From the NCBI GenBank assembly GCA_002796995.1, contig PEKW01000002.1:317988-381987 (forward strand): 64,000 bases of DNA, in the 5' to 3' direction. The notes beneath the pieces are model-generated. The model did not search any database. It was not told the origin of the DNA and worked only from the letters and a program-made list of their open reading frames with translations. This DNA is from Rhizobium sp. (GTDB lineage Bacteria > Pseudomonadota > Alphaproteobacteria > Rhizobiales > Rhizobiaceae). Made by a program: the position numbers and the translations under genes. Positions 8,781-16,150 of this stretch are shown piece after piece (positions within the stretch are counted from its first letter, which is position 1; each line of letters opens with the position of its first letter).

Positions 8781-8897
8781 CGGCGATCTCCTCGAATTCG
8801 TCACGTTTGGCCCGTCCGCCGGTGTAACAAGCGTGGACAAGCCGGTCGGTTTGCGGCAAACCGCCAGCGAAGACTCCGCTGACGGAAGGACAGGCCC

Positions 8898-9245
8898 TTG
8901 GATCGGATCATATACAAGATCGTGCCGCGCGAATTATGGCAGGAAGCGCGCGACGAGGGAGTATTTCGCGGCGCCGCGATCGATCTGCACGACGGCTACA
9001 TCCATTTTTCCACCGCCGCCCAGGCGGTCGAAACGGCGGCGCGCCACTTTGCCGGCGTCGAGGGCCTGCTGCTGGTCGCGGTGAATGCCGCATCGCTCGG
9101 CGAGGCACTGCGCTTCGAGCCGTCGCGCGGCGGCGATCTCTTTCCGCACCTCTATGCCAACCTGCCACTCGATGCCGTCCTGTGGGAAAAGCCCCTGCCG
9201 CTCGGCGACGACGGCCAGCATGAATTTCCGGAGATGGACCGATGA
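8898..9245 (+). CDS. DUF952 domain-containing protein
   Basis: A 115-residue protein of the DUF952 family, with the characteristic IIYKIVPRELW at the start, DLHDGYIHFST in the middle and FPHLYANLPLDAV towards the end. DUF952 proteins have an ADP-ribosyltransferase-like fold, but no function is established. The start is a TTG at 8898 with GGAAGGA about eight bases upstream. Its stop overlaps the pyrD start (ATGA at 9242-9245), so the two are translationally coupled. The same arrangement occurs in other rhizobia as far as I recall. Confidence 0.85.
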   Translation: MDRIIYKIVPRELWQEARDEGVFRGAAIDLHDGYIHFSTAAQAVETAARHFAGVEGLLLVAVNAASLGEALRFEPSRGGDLFPHLYANLPLDAVLWEKPLPLGDDGQHEFPEMDR

Positions 9246-10330
9246 TCGATGCCTTCAAGACGATTGCCCGCCGCGGCCTCTTCCTGTTCGACGCCGAAAC
9301 CGCCCACGGCATGTCGATCGCCGCACTCAAATCCGGCCTCGTGCCGGGCTGCGCGCTGAAGGCCGATCCGCGGCTCGCCGTGACCGTCGCCGACCTCCAA
9401 TTCCCCAATCCGCTCGGCATGGCCGCCGGCTATGACAAGAATGCGGAAGTGCCGGACGCGCTTCTGCGGCTCGGCTTCGGTTTCGCCGAGGTGGGCACGC
9501 TGACGCCGAAGCCGCAGGCCGGCAATCCCAAGCCGCGCATCTTCCGACTGGAAAAGGACCTTGCCGTGATCAACCGGCTCGGCTTCAACAACGAGGGCCA
9601 TGCCGCCGCCCTTGCGCGATTGCTGGCCCGCAGGCCGGCCGGCATCGTCGGCGTCAACATCGGCGCCAACAAGGACAGCGCCGACCGCATCGCCGACTAT
9701 GTCGAGGGCATCCGCCGCTTTTCCGGCGTCGCCTCCTATTTCACCGCCAACATCTCCTCGCCCAACACGCCGGGCCTGCGCGACCTGCAGGCCCGCGAGA
9801 GCCTGTCGACGCTCCTGTCGGCGGTACTCGCCGCGCGCGACGAAATCGCCGCGGCATCGGGCGCGCGTCGCCCGGTCTTCCTGAAGGTCGCGCCGGATCT
9901 GACGGAAGAGGGCATGGACGACATTGCCGCCGAAGCGCTGGCGCACCGGCTCGACGGGCTGATCGTCTCCAACACCACGCTGTCCCGCGACGGCCTGACC
10001 GACCCGCGTTTTGCCGGCGAAGCCGGCGGACTGTCGGGCAAGCCGCTGTTCGACAAGTCGACGGCGGTGCTCGCCCGCATGCGCAAGCGCGTCGGCCCGG
10101 CCATGCCGATCATCGGTGTCGGCGGCGTGTCCTCGGCCGAGACGGCGCTGGAAAAGATCCGCGCCGGCGCCGATCTGGTGCAGCTCTATTCCTGCATGGT
10201 CTATGAAGGCCCCGGCCTGCCGGCACGCATCGTGCGCGGCCTGTCGACTCTGCTCGACCGCGAAAAGGTCTCCTCGATCCGCGACTTGCGCGACACCCGT
10301 CTCGACTACTGGCTGGCCGCGAAGGTCTGA
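9242..10330 (+). CDS. pyrD: Dihydroorotate dehydrogenase (quinone), class 2
   Basis: A 362-residue class 2 PyrD that oxidises dihydroorotate to orotate with FMN and passes electrons to membrane quinone. It shows the N-terminal amphipathic helix that docks on the membrane, the FMN-site motif NPLGMAAGYDKN, NRLGFNNEG, NISSPNTPGLRDLQ with the class 2 catalytic-serine region, LKVAPDL, SNTTLSRDGL, and the phosphate-binding GVGGVSSAETA. The length is normal. It is coupled to the DUF952 gene upstream by an ATGA overlap. Its 3' end overlaps the convergent MATE gene by 25 bases. Confidence 0.97.
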   Translation: MIDAFKTIARRGLFLFDAETAHGMSIAALKSGLVPGCALKADPRLAVTVADLQFPNPLGMAAGYDKNAEVPDALLRLGFGFAEVGTLTPKPQAGNPKPRIFRLEKDLAVINRLGFNNEGHAAALARLLARRPAGIVGVNIGANKDSADRIADYVEGIRRFSGVASYFTANISSPNTPGLRDLQARESLSTLLSAVLAARDEIAAASGARRPVFLKVAPDLTEEGMDDIAAEALAHRLDGLIVSNTTLSRDGLTDPRFAGEAGGLSGKPLFDKSTAVLARMRKRVGPAMPIIGVGGVSSAETALEKIRAGADLVQLYSCMVYEGPGLPARIVRGLSTLLDREKVSSIRDLRDTRLDYWLAAKV

Positions 10331-11649
10331 TCGAGCTTCGGTTTGAGCCGCGACAGCAGCAGCAGACCGCGCAGCGCCAGAAACACGTTGAGCGCGATCC
10401 ACAGGCCGTGATTGCCGAAGCTCGGCACGAGGGCCGCAAGGGTCGCGAGATAGCCGGCCAGCGCCACGATCATCATGTTGCGCATCTCGCGCGACCAGGT
10501 GGCGCCGATGAATATGCCGTCCATCTGGAAGGCCAGCGCCCCGGTCAGCGCGGTCAGCGCCGCATAGGGCAGGTAGAGGTCGGCGACGATGCGAACCTCC
10601 TGCGCCGTGGTGATGAAGCCGATGATCGACTCCCCGAGCCCGAGAAAGAAGGCGAGGCTCGCCAGCGCCAGGCCGAGCGACCAGATGCCGGTGAGCTTGA
10701 CCGCGCGTTCGAAGCCCGACCTGTAGCGCGCCCCGATCGTCTGGCCAGCGATCTGCTCGGCCGCGGTGGCAATCCCGTCGAGATAGAAGCTCGAGATCAT
10801 GAAGAAGTTCAAAAGCACCGCATTGGCGGCGAGCGTCACCGGGCCGAAGCTTGCGCCCACCCGGGTCATGACGGTGAAGGCGGTGATCAGCGAGAAGGTG
10901 CGGATCAGGATGTCGCGGTTGAGATGGAAGAGCTCTCTCAGCTTGGCCGTGTCGGTCAGCATGGCCAGCCGCGGCATGGCGGCCGGGCCGTAGCGCCGGA
11001 AGACGAAGGCGAGGCCGGCGAGTGCCGCCACGGTCTCTCCGATCACCGTTCCCCAAGCGACGCCGGCGATGCCCCAGCCGAAGGTCAGGCCGAGCAGGAT
11101 GGACATGACGATGTTGATGCCGTTCAGCAGGATCTGTAGCCCGAGCCCGACCGATCCGAGCCCGCGCCCCAGCACGAAGCCGAGCAGGGTGAAGTTGGAG
11201 AGCGTCAACGGCGCGGCAATGATGCGGATGGCGATATAGGTGGCCGCCGCCGTCGCAACCCCGCCTTCGGCGCCCATCATGGCAAGCCCGCCGGAGATGA
11301 TCAGCGGCGACAGGGCGAGGATGAGCAGGCCGAAGCCGACGGAAAGCGCCATCGAGCGCCAGAACACGGCAAAGAGTTCGTCCCCGTCACCGCGTCCCTG
11401 CGCCTGGGCGACGAGCGCCGTGGTCGAGGCGCGCAGGAAGTTGAGGCTGCCGAACAGCAGGTCGAAGAGCGCGGCGGCAATCGCAAGCCCGGCCAGCGCT
11501 GCCGCCTCGCCGGTGCGGCCGATCACGGCGGTGTCGGTGAGCCCGAGCAGCGGCGTGGTGACGTAGCCGAGCGTCATCGGCACGGCGATCGCCAGCACCG
11601 AACGATGCGTCACTTCGATGATCCGAACCGGCTGGCTTCTCGTGTCCAT
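10306..11649 (-). CDS. MATE family efflux transporter
   Basis: About 447 residues with twelve hydrophobic segments and the two-fold MATE layout. It opens with HRSVLAIAVPMTLGYVTTPL and GLTDTAVIGRTG, a typical DinF-like start. Such proteins export organic cations or other compounds using Na+ or H+. The start at 11649 (MDTRSQPV) is preferred because the longer frame to 11712 would run into the CAP gene. The ribosome-binding site is weak. The stop overlaps pyrD by 25 bases on the opposite strand. The substrate is unknown. Confidence 0.88.
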   Translation of the reverse strand: MDTRSQPVRIIEVTHRSVLAIAVPMTLGYVTTPLLGLTDTAVIGRTGEAAALAGLAIAAALFDLLFGSLNFLRASTTALVAQAQGRGDGDELFAVFWRSMALSVGFGLLILALSPLIISGGLAMMGAEGGVATAAATYIAIRIIAAPLTLSNFTLLGFVLGRGLGSVGLGLQILLNGINIVMSILLGLTFGWGIAGVAWGTVIGETVAALAGLAFVFRRYGPAAMPRLAMLTDTAKLRELFHLNRDILIRTFSLITAFTVMTRVGASFGPVTLAANAVLLNFFMISSFYLDGIATAAEQIAGQTIGARYRSGFERAVKLTGIWSLGLALASLAFFLGLGESIIGFITTAQEVRIVADLYLPYAALTALTGALAFQMDGIFIGATWSREMRNMMIVALAGYLATLAALVPSFGNHGLWIALNVFLALRGLLLLSRLKPKLDQTFAASQ

Positions 11650-11687
11650 GCATGCGCCCACTGACTTTGCGCCGGGGCGGGAATCGC

Positions 11688-12194
11688 TCAGGCCGACAGC
11701 ACCATGGCCCAATAGGGGCGGTTGGCGGAAGAGGGATGACGCGCAACGGCGACGCCGAGGCCCTGATAGGTGCCGAGCATGTTCTCGAGATGCTTCTTCG
11801 AATCGATCCAGGCCTGCACCGCGCGCTCGACGCTATCCTGGCCCGTGGCGATGTTCTCCGCTGCCGGCAGCGGCACTTCCGTCGCCTTCATGCGGTCGAG
11901 GAAACTGTCGTTGAAGCCGATCAGATGCGACATCTTTCCGGCCTTGGCCATGCGCTTCGCCTGGAACAGCGCCGCGACCTCGGCCTCGGACTTCCTCGCG
12001 AGGCCCGCCAGTCCCTTCTTCTGCCGCAGGGTGTTGACGATCGGCAGAGCGCCCTCGGTCTGCACCTCCGAGAGGTCGTCACCGGTCGGCAGGACATCCG
12101 TGGTGCGGCAGCCGGCAAGCGCCGCAACAAGGCCGCCGGCCGACAGGATCAGAAGCGTGCGCCGCGGAAGCGGCTGGACGGTCGCAGGCCGCAT
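11688..12194 (-). CDS. CAP-domain lipoprotein
   Basis: A 168-residue protein with an Arg-rich N-terminus, a hydrophobic segment and a lipobox (LAGC, Cys29), so it is probably a lipid-anchored envelope protein. The rest fits the CAP/SCP-like fold seen in many bacterial secreted proteins: an N-terminal helix with LPIVNTLRQKKGL, KMSHLIG in the position of the first histidine, AAENIATG, and a C-terminal RPYWAMVLSA. The biochemical role of bacterial CAP proteins is largely unknown. It lies one base from the DUF6460 gene and 38 bases before the MATE gene, all on one strand. Confidence 0.8.
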   Translation of the reverse strand: MRPATVQPLPRRTLLILSAGGLVAALAGCRTTDVLPTGDDLSEVQTEGALPIVNTLRQKKGLAGLARKSEAEVAALFQAKRMAKAGKMSHLIGFNDSFLDRMKATEVPLPAAENIATGQDSVERAVQAWIDSKKHLENMLGTYQGLGVAVARHPSSANRPYWAMVLSA

Positions 12195-12195
12195 C

Positions 12196-12462
12196 TCAGT
12201 TCCTTGCGCTGATCAGACGCAGCACGATGAAGACCGGAATGACGATGGTCGCGCCGAGCAGGAGATAGTCGCCGACCCGTCCGAGCGCGGCGAAACCGCG
12301 ATACCAGAGTTCGATGAAGAAGTGCCGGATGCCTTCGAGGATATCGACCGGATAGATGCCGAACACATGCATGATGAAGCCGACGATCAGCGATACGACG
12401 ACGAGCTTGATGATCGTGCGACCCGGCGTGTCGCCGAGAAATCTGTTGACCTGGTCGGCCAT
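12196..12462 (-). CDS. DUF6460 small membrane protein
   Basis: An 88-residue inner-membrane protein with two hydrophobic segments (about residues 18-37 and 62-83). It starts NRFLGDTPGRTIIKLVVVSL and contains ALGRVGDYLLLGA, which I recognise as the DUF6460 family of rhizobia. The start at 12462 is fixed by an AGGAG site six bases upstream. The 45 upstream codons in frame look non-coding. It is translated just ahead of the CAP lipoprotein gene, one base apart, so both are in one operon. No function is known. Confidence 0.8.
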   Translation of the reverse strand: MADQVNRFLGDTPGRTIIKLVVVSLIVGFIMHVFGIYPVDILEGIRHFFIELWYRGFAALGRVGDYLLLGATIVIPVFIVLRLISARN

Positions 12463-12608
12463 GGCAATCTCCTGTTTGTCCTCACATAGGAAGAGGCGCC
12501 GTTTCCCGCAAGCAAGGCGCGCGAACGCTTGGCTTTGCGCCGGACAACTTAGCTCTTGTGTTTTTTCGGCCCTTCGGTCAAGTGCCGCCTGATCCACGGG
12601 ATTTCATC

Positions 12609-13583
12609 ATGCAGCCCACCCAGTTTTCCTCCGGCGACGTCATTGCGGACCGTCGCGCCGACTATGCCCGGATGCTCGCCGAAAGTGGCGATCCTGCGGC
12701 GGCCGCCGAATTGATGGAGCAGGCGCTGGAGCTGGCGCCCGCCTGGGCTGCCGGCTGGCTGCGCCTCGGCGAATACCGCGAGAAGGCGGGCCTCGGCGCA
12801 GAGGCGGCGGAGGCGCTGCGGCAGGTGCTGGCGCTCGATCCGGAGGATATCTTCGGAGCCGGCCTGAAGCTCGCCCTCCTCGGTGCCACCGAGACGCCCG
12901 ACAAGCCGCCGAGCCGCTATGTCGAGGCGCTGTTCGACGACTATGCCGACCGCTTCGAGGCGGCCCTCGTCGAGCGGCTCGACTATTCCGTGCCGGGCAA
13001 GCTTGCGGCGCTGGTGCGCAAGGCGCGTGGCGAGGGCGGCCCCTTTGTCTACGCCATCGATCTCGGCTGCGGCACCGGCCTGTTCGGCGTGGAGATCCGC
13101 TCCAGCGTCAGCCGGCTGGAAGGTTTCGATCTCTCGGCCAATATGCTCGCTAAGGCCGAAGAGAAGAGCATCTACGACCACCTCGCGCGCTCCGACCTGT
13201 CGCTCGATGCCGAAGGCTCCCGGCTTTTCGAAGGCGACCTGACGCGCGGCCGCGCCGATCTCGTCGCCGCCGCCGATGTGCTGATGTATCTCGGCGACCT
13301 GTCGAACGCCTTCTCGCTGGCTGCCGAACTTGCGGCCCCCGGCGCGCTCTTCGCCTTCTCGGTCGAGGATGCCGGCACGCCGGACGGCTTTCATCTCGCC
13401 CCCTCGCTTCGCTATGCGCATTCCGAAGCCTATGTCCGCGCCACCCTTGTCGCCGCCGGCTTTGAGATCCGCGAAATGGAGCGCACGACCATTCGCATGG
13501 ATGGCGGAAAACCGGTCCTCGGCATTCTGTTTCTTGCGACCAGAGCGCCTTCATCGGATCGAAAATTGCGAACTTCTCGATAG
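12609..13583 (+). CDS. TPR-containing class I SAM-dependent methyltransferase
   Basis: A 324-residue protein. Residues about 15-95 form two or three tetratricopeptide-like helical repeats (for example GDPAAAAELMEQALELAPAW). A class I methyltransferase domain follows, with SAM motif I DLGCGTGLFG near residue 155 and motif II GFDLSANML. The target is unknown. The TPR part suggests a protein partner or substrate. It runs divergently from the DUF6460/CAP/MATE operon. The start was placed at 12609 because the longer frame begins inside the divergent promoter region. The stop codon lies in an inverted repeat that precedes the YitT genes. Confidence 0.82.
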   Translation: MQPTQFSSGDVIADRRADYARMLAESGDPAAAAELMEQALELAPAWAAGWLRLGEYREKAGLGAEAAEALRQVLALDPEDIFGAGLKLALLGATETPDKPPSRYVEALFDDYADRFEAALVERLDYSVPGKLAALVRKARGEGGPFVYAIDLGCGTGLFGVEIRSSVSRLEGFDLSANMLAKAEEKSIYDHLARSDLSLDAEGSRLFEGDLTRGRADLVAAADVLMYLGDLSNAFSLAAELAAPGALFAFSVEDAGTPDGFHLAPSLRYAHSEAYVRATLVAAGFEIREMERTTIRMDGGKPVLGILFLATRAPSSDRKLRTSR

Positions 13584-13603
13584 GTCAGTATTCCTTACCT
13601 ATC
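13579..13603. promoter_or_regulatory. Inverted repeat upstream of the yitT pair
   Basis: Arms GATAGGT (13579-13585) and ACCTATC (13597-13603) are perfect, with an 11-base spacer. The left arm contains the stop codon of the methyltransferase gene. The site is 67 bases before the first YitT start. It could be an operator or a weak hairpin terminator. No U-tract follows, so an operator is slightly favoured. Confidence 0.35.
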
Positions 13604-13669
13604 ACCCTTGCGTCCCAGGACATCCTGAGTATTTCTTGCACTGCGGGAGGCCATTTTCGGAGACGTGTC

Positions 13670-14308
13670 ATGGCGCATTTGACGAGCATGCTGGGTATCT
13701 GGAATTCCAATCCGACCCGCCATACGGCGGCCGAGGATCTGCAAGGTCTGATCGCCGGCAGCATGATCGCCGCGCTCGGCCTCTATCTGCTGGCCAAGGT
13801 CGGGCTTCTGACCGGCGGCATGGCGGGGCTCGCCTTCGTCCTGCACTACTGGAGCGGCCTGAGCTTCGGCTTGCTGTTCTTCGTGCTCAACCTGCCCTTC
13901 TACATCCTGTCGCTGCGCCGCGTCGGCGTCGATTTCACGCTGAAGACCTTCGCCGCCGTCGGCTTCACCTCGTTCCTTGTCGAAATCGAAAGCCGTTTCC
14001 TGGTGATCGAGAGCGTCGCCCCGGTCTGGGCGGCAATCCTCGGCGGCCTGCTGCTCGGCTTTGGCCTTCTGGCGCTCTACCGCCACCGCGCCAGCCTCGG
14101 TGGCTTGGGCATCCTCGCCGTCTATGTGCAGGATCGTTTCGGCATCCGCGCCGGCCTGGTCCAGCTCGCCTTCGACCTCGTGGTCATGGCCACCGCCTTT
14201 GCCGTCGTCAGCCCGCAGGTGGTCGCCTATTCGGTGCTCGGCGCCGTCGTGCTCAACCTCTTCCTCGCCATCAACCACCGCTCCGATCGTTACATCGCCC
14301 TGCGCTGA
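13670..14308 (+). CDS. YitT family membrane protein, first of tandem pair
   Basis: A 212-residue inner-membrane protein with about six hydrophobic segments. It has the YitT (DUF161) signature LTGGMAGLAFVLHYWSGLS and NLPFYILSLRRVGVDFTLKT. The function of YitT proteins is not established, and transporters of small solutes have been suggested. It is clearly paralogous to the next gene (same length, same motif order, common AVVLNLFLAINHRSDRY-type ending), so the pair arose by duplication. An 86-base gap separates them. Confidence 0.85.
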   Translation: MAHLTSMLGIWNSNPTRHTAAEDLQGLIAGSMIAALGLYLLAKVGLLTGGMAGLAFVLHYWSGLSFGLLFFVLNLPFYILSLRRVGVDFTLKTFAAVGFTSFLVEIESRFLVIESVAPVWAAILGGLLLGFGLLALYRHRASLGGLGILAVYVQDRFGIRAGLVQLAFDLVVMATAFAVVSPQVVAYSVLGAVVLNLFLAINHRSDRYIALR

Positions 14309-14394
14309 GACATTCGGGCGATATGCCCCTTGAGATCGGCGCGTCGGCGCGCTACCGACTGGGCATACAACCGCATTGAACGGCAGGAAGTGAC

Positions 14395-15039
14395 ATGGCC
14401 AATGTCGAAGTAAAGACCCGCCTGAAGGACATGATGACCTCCTCTTCGGAGCGCCATTCGCTCGTTGACGATGTCCAGGGTCTCGCGGCGGGCTCGATGA
14501 TGGCCTCGCTCGGCGTCCTGCTGCTGTCGAGCGCCGGCCTGCTGACCGGCGGGACCACCGGCGTCGCCTTCCTGCTGCACTATGCCACCGGCTATACCTT
14601 CGGCCTTTTGTTCTTCGTCATCAACCTGCCCTTCTACTGGCTGGCCTTCCGCCGCTTCGGGCTCGGCTTCACGCTGAAGACCTTCTCGGCCGTGGCCTTC
14701 ACCTCGTTCCTCACGGAAGCGGTGCCGCGGGCCATCGGCTTTTCCCACATCGACCCGCTGGTCGCGGCGATCTTCGGCGGGCTGGTCATCGGCGCCGGTC
14801 TCCTGGCGCTCTTTCGCCACCGTGCCAGCCTTGGCGGCTTCGGCATCCTGGCGCTCTACCTGCAGGACCGCTTCGGTTGGCGCGCCGGCCTGGTGCAGCT
14901 GGTGTTCGACGGCACGGTGCTGGTCTTCTCCTTCTTCGTCGCCACGCCCTTCATCATCTTCTGCTCTGTCGTCGGCGCCGTGGTGCTCAATCTCACGCTC
15001 GCCATCAATCACCGAAAGGACCGCTACATCGCGATGTAA
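14395..15039 (+). CDS. YitT family membrane protein, second of tandem pair
   Basis: A 214-residue paralogue of the preceding protein with the same six-segment layout. It has LTGGTTGVAFLLHYATGYT, NLPFYWLAFRRFGLGFTLKT and the ending LNLTLAINHRKDRY. The divergence between the two copies is substantial, so the duplication is not recent. A GGCAGGAAG-like site precedes the ATG. It ends 33 bases before the convergent AhpD-like gene. No function is known beyond probable transport. Confidence 0.85.
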   Translation: MANVEVKTRLKDMMTSSSERHSLVDDVQGLAAGSMMASLGVLLLSSAGLLTGGTTGVAFLLHYATGYTFGLLFFVINLPFYWLAFRRFGLGFTLKTFSAVAFTSFLTEAVPRAIGFSHIDPLVAAIFGGLVIGAGLLALFRHRASLGGFGILALYLQDRFGWRAGLVQLVFDGTVLVFSFFVATPFIIFCSVVGAVVLNLTLAINHRKDRYIAM

Positions 15040-15072
15040 CGGTCCTTCGTTGGCAGGGCGGTAGTCGGCTAG

Positions 15073-15534
15073 TCAGGCGGCAACGGCCGGCTGGTCGATC
15101 GGATGCATGGTCCGGAAGCCGACGCAGATTCGGTTCCAGACATTGATCGTGCCGATCGCCACGGTGATGTTGGCGATCTCGCCGTCGGTGAAATGCACCT
15201 TCAGCGCCTCGAAGGCCTCGTCCGGCGCGCCGGTGGCGGCAATGTTCGTCACGGCATCGACCCAGCCGAGCAGGGCGCGTTCGCGCGGCGTGTAGAGGGG
15301 CGATTCCCGCCAGACCGACATCATGTTGATCCACTGTTCGGACAGGCCGTCACGGCGCGATTCCTTCACATGCATGTCGACGCAGTAGGCACAGCCGTTG
15401 ATGATCGAGGCGCGCAGCTTGATCATGTTAATTTCGGCGCGGGAAAGCCCGCTGGTCTGCACGTAGTTTTCCAGGCCGAGCACGGCCTTGTAGGCGGCGG
15501 GGGCCGCCTTTGCGATGTCGAGGCGCGGGTGCAT
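15073..15534 (-). CDS. Carboxymuconolactone decarboxylase / AhpD-like protein
   Basis: A 153-residue protein of the AhpD-like superfamily. The signature INGCAYCVDMHVKESRRDG holds the redox CxxC pair and the proton-relay His seen in alkylhydroperoxidase AhpD and its relatives. Such proteins reduce peroxides or act as small thiol oxidoreductases. The start at 15534 has AGGAAG seven bases upstream. It lies 24 bases downstream of an Rrf2 regulator on the same strand, so the regulator probably controls it. The CxxC is seen directly. The physiological substrate is inferred. Confidence 0.87.
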   Translation of the reverse strand: MHPRLDIAKAAPAAYKAVLGLENYVQTSGLSRAEINMIKLRASIINGCAYCVDMHVKESRRDGLSEQWINMMSVWRESPLYTPRERALLGWVDAVTNIAATGAPDEAFEALKVHFTDGEIANITVAIGTINVWNRICVGFRTMHPIDQPAVAA

Positions 15535-15558
15535 CTTGTCTTCCTTTCGATTTGCCCT

Positions 15559-16059
15559 TCAGCGGGCGGTCTTGCGTTCGTGGATTTCCAGGAAGGTGCA
15601 GCCGCGTGCCGCGATCCCTCCGTCGTCGTTCGCCTTCAGATCCGAGATCAGATCCGCGATGCTCGTTTTCTTGAGCTCGGCCCGGTAGACCCGCTCCGCC
15701 GCCAGCATCGCCGCGGCAATCCCGCATGGTTTCTCGAAGTACCGCTGGGGGAGGGGATTAGGCCCCCTTTGACGGATCTCGCGACAGCGGAAGGCCGGCT
15801 GCGGGCCTTCCAGGGCAAGCACGATGTCGAGCAGAGTGATCGCCTCGGCCTTGCGTGCCAGGCGATAGCCGCCCTTCGGCCCCGGAACGGTGTCGACCAG
15901 GCCGGCGCTCGACAGTGCCTGGAGATGCTTCAGCAGGTAGCTCGGCGAAACCCCGTGGAACTCCGCAAGCGCGGCCGCCGCAAGGACCCCGTCTTCGGGC
16001 AGGGTGGCCAGCATGGTCATGCTGTGGATGGCTTGTTCGACGCCGTCGCCTAGTTTCAT
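15559..16059 (-). CDS. Rrf2 family transcriptional regulator
   Basis: A 166-residue Rrf2 protein. It has an N-terminal winged helix (about residues 10-65, VSPSYLLKHLQALSSAGLV then GPKGGYRLAR). The cysteine region is atypical: FRCREIRQRGP, then KPCGIA about 18 residues later, then RGCTF near the C-terminus, rather than the compact three-cysteine iron-sulfur set of IscR and NsrR. A redox or metal-sensing role is plausible but unproven. The second of two adjacent ATGs (16059) is chosen because AGGAG then lies six bases upstream. An inverted repeat at 16071-16095 is a likely autoregulatory operator. The AhpD-like gene follows in the same transcript. Confidence 0.87.
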   Translation of the reverse strand: MKLGDGVEQAIHSMTMLATLPEDGVLAAAALAEFHGVSPSYLLKHLQALSSAGLVDTVPGPKGGYRLARKAEAITLLDIVLALEGPQPAFRCREIRQRGPNPLPQRYFEKPCGIAAAMLAAERVYRAELKKTSIADLISDLKANDDGGIAARGCTFLEIHERKTAR

Positions 16060-16070
16060 CATGTGCTCCT

Positions 16071-16095
16071 ATCGTGGATAAAATATATCCATGAT
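16071..16095. promoter_or_regulatory. Rrf2-type operator candidate
   Basis: Arms ATCGTGGATA (16071-16080) and TATCCATGAT (16086-16095) are complementary at nine of ten positions around the five-base spacer AAATA. It is centred 24 bases upstream of the Rrf2 start in an otherwise AT-poor region. The position and GATA/TATC core fit an Rrf2-family autoregulatory site. Inferred from pattern and position. Confidence 0.55.
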
Positions 16096-16150
16096 TCTTT
16101 CGTCCGTCAACAGCGCTTCTTTTTTGACGCGACTCCGCTAGGTTTACCCT

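Noticed and set aside
9152..11056. 634-codon minus-strand frame across pyrD and the MATE gene
   Set aside because: It crosses two genes with complete motifs in other frames, so it is a GC shadow.
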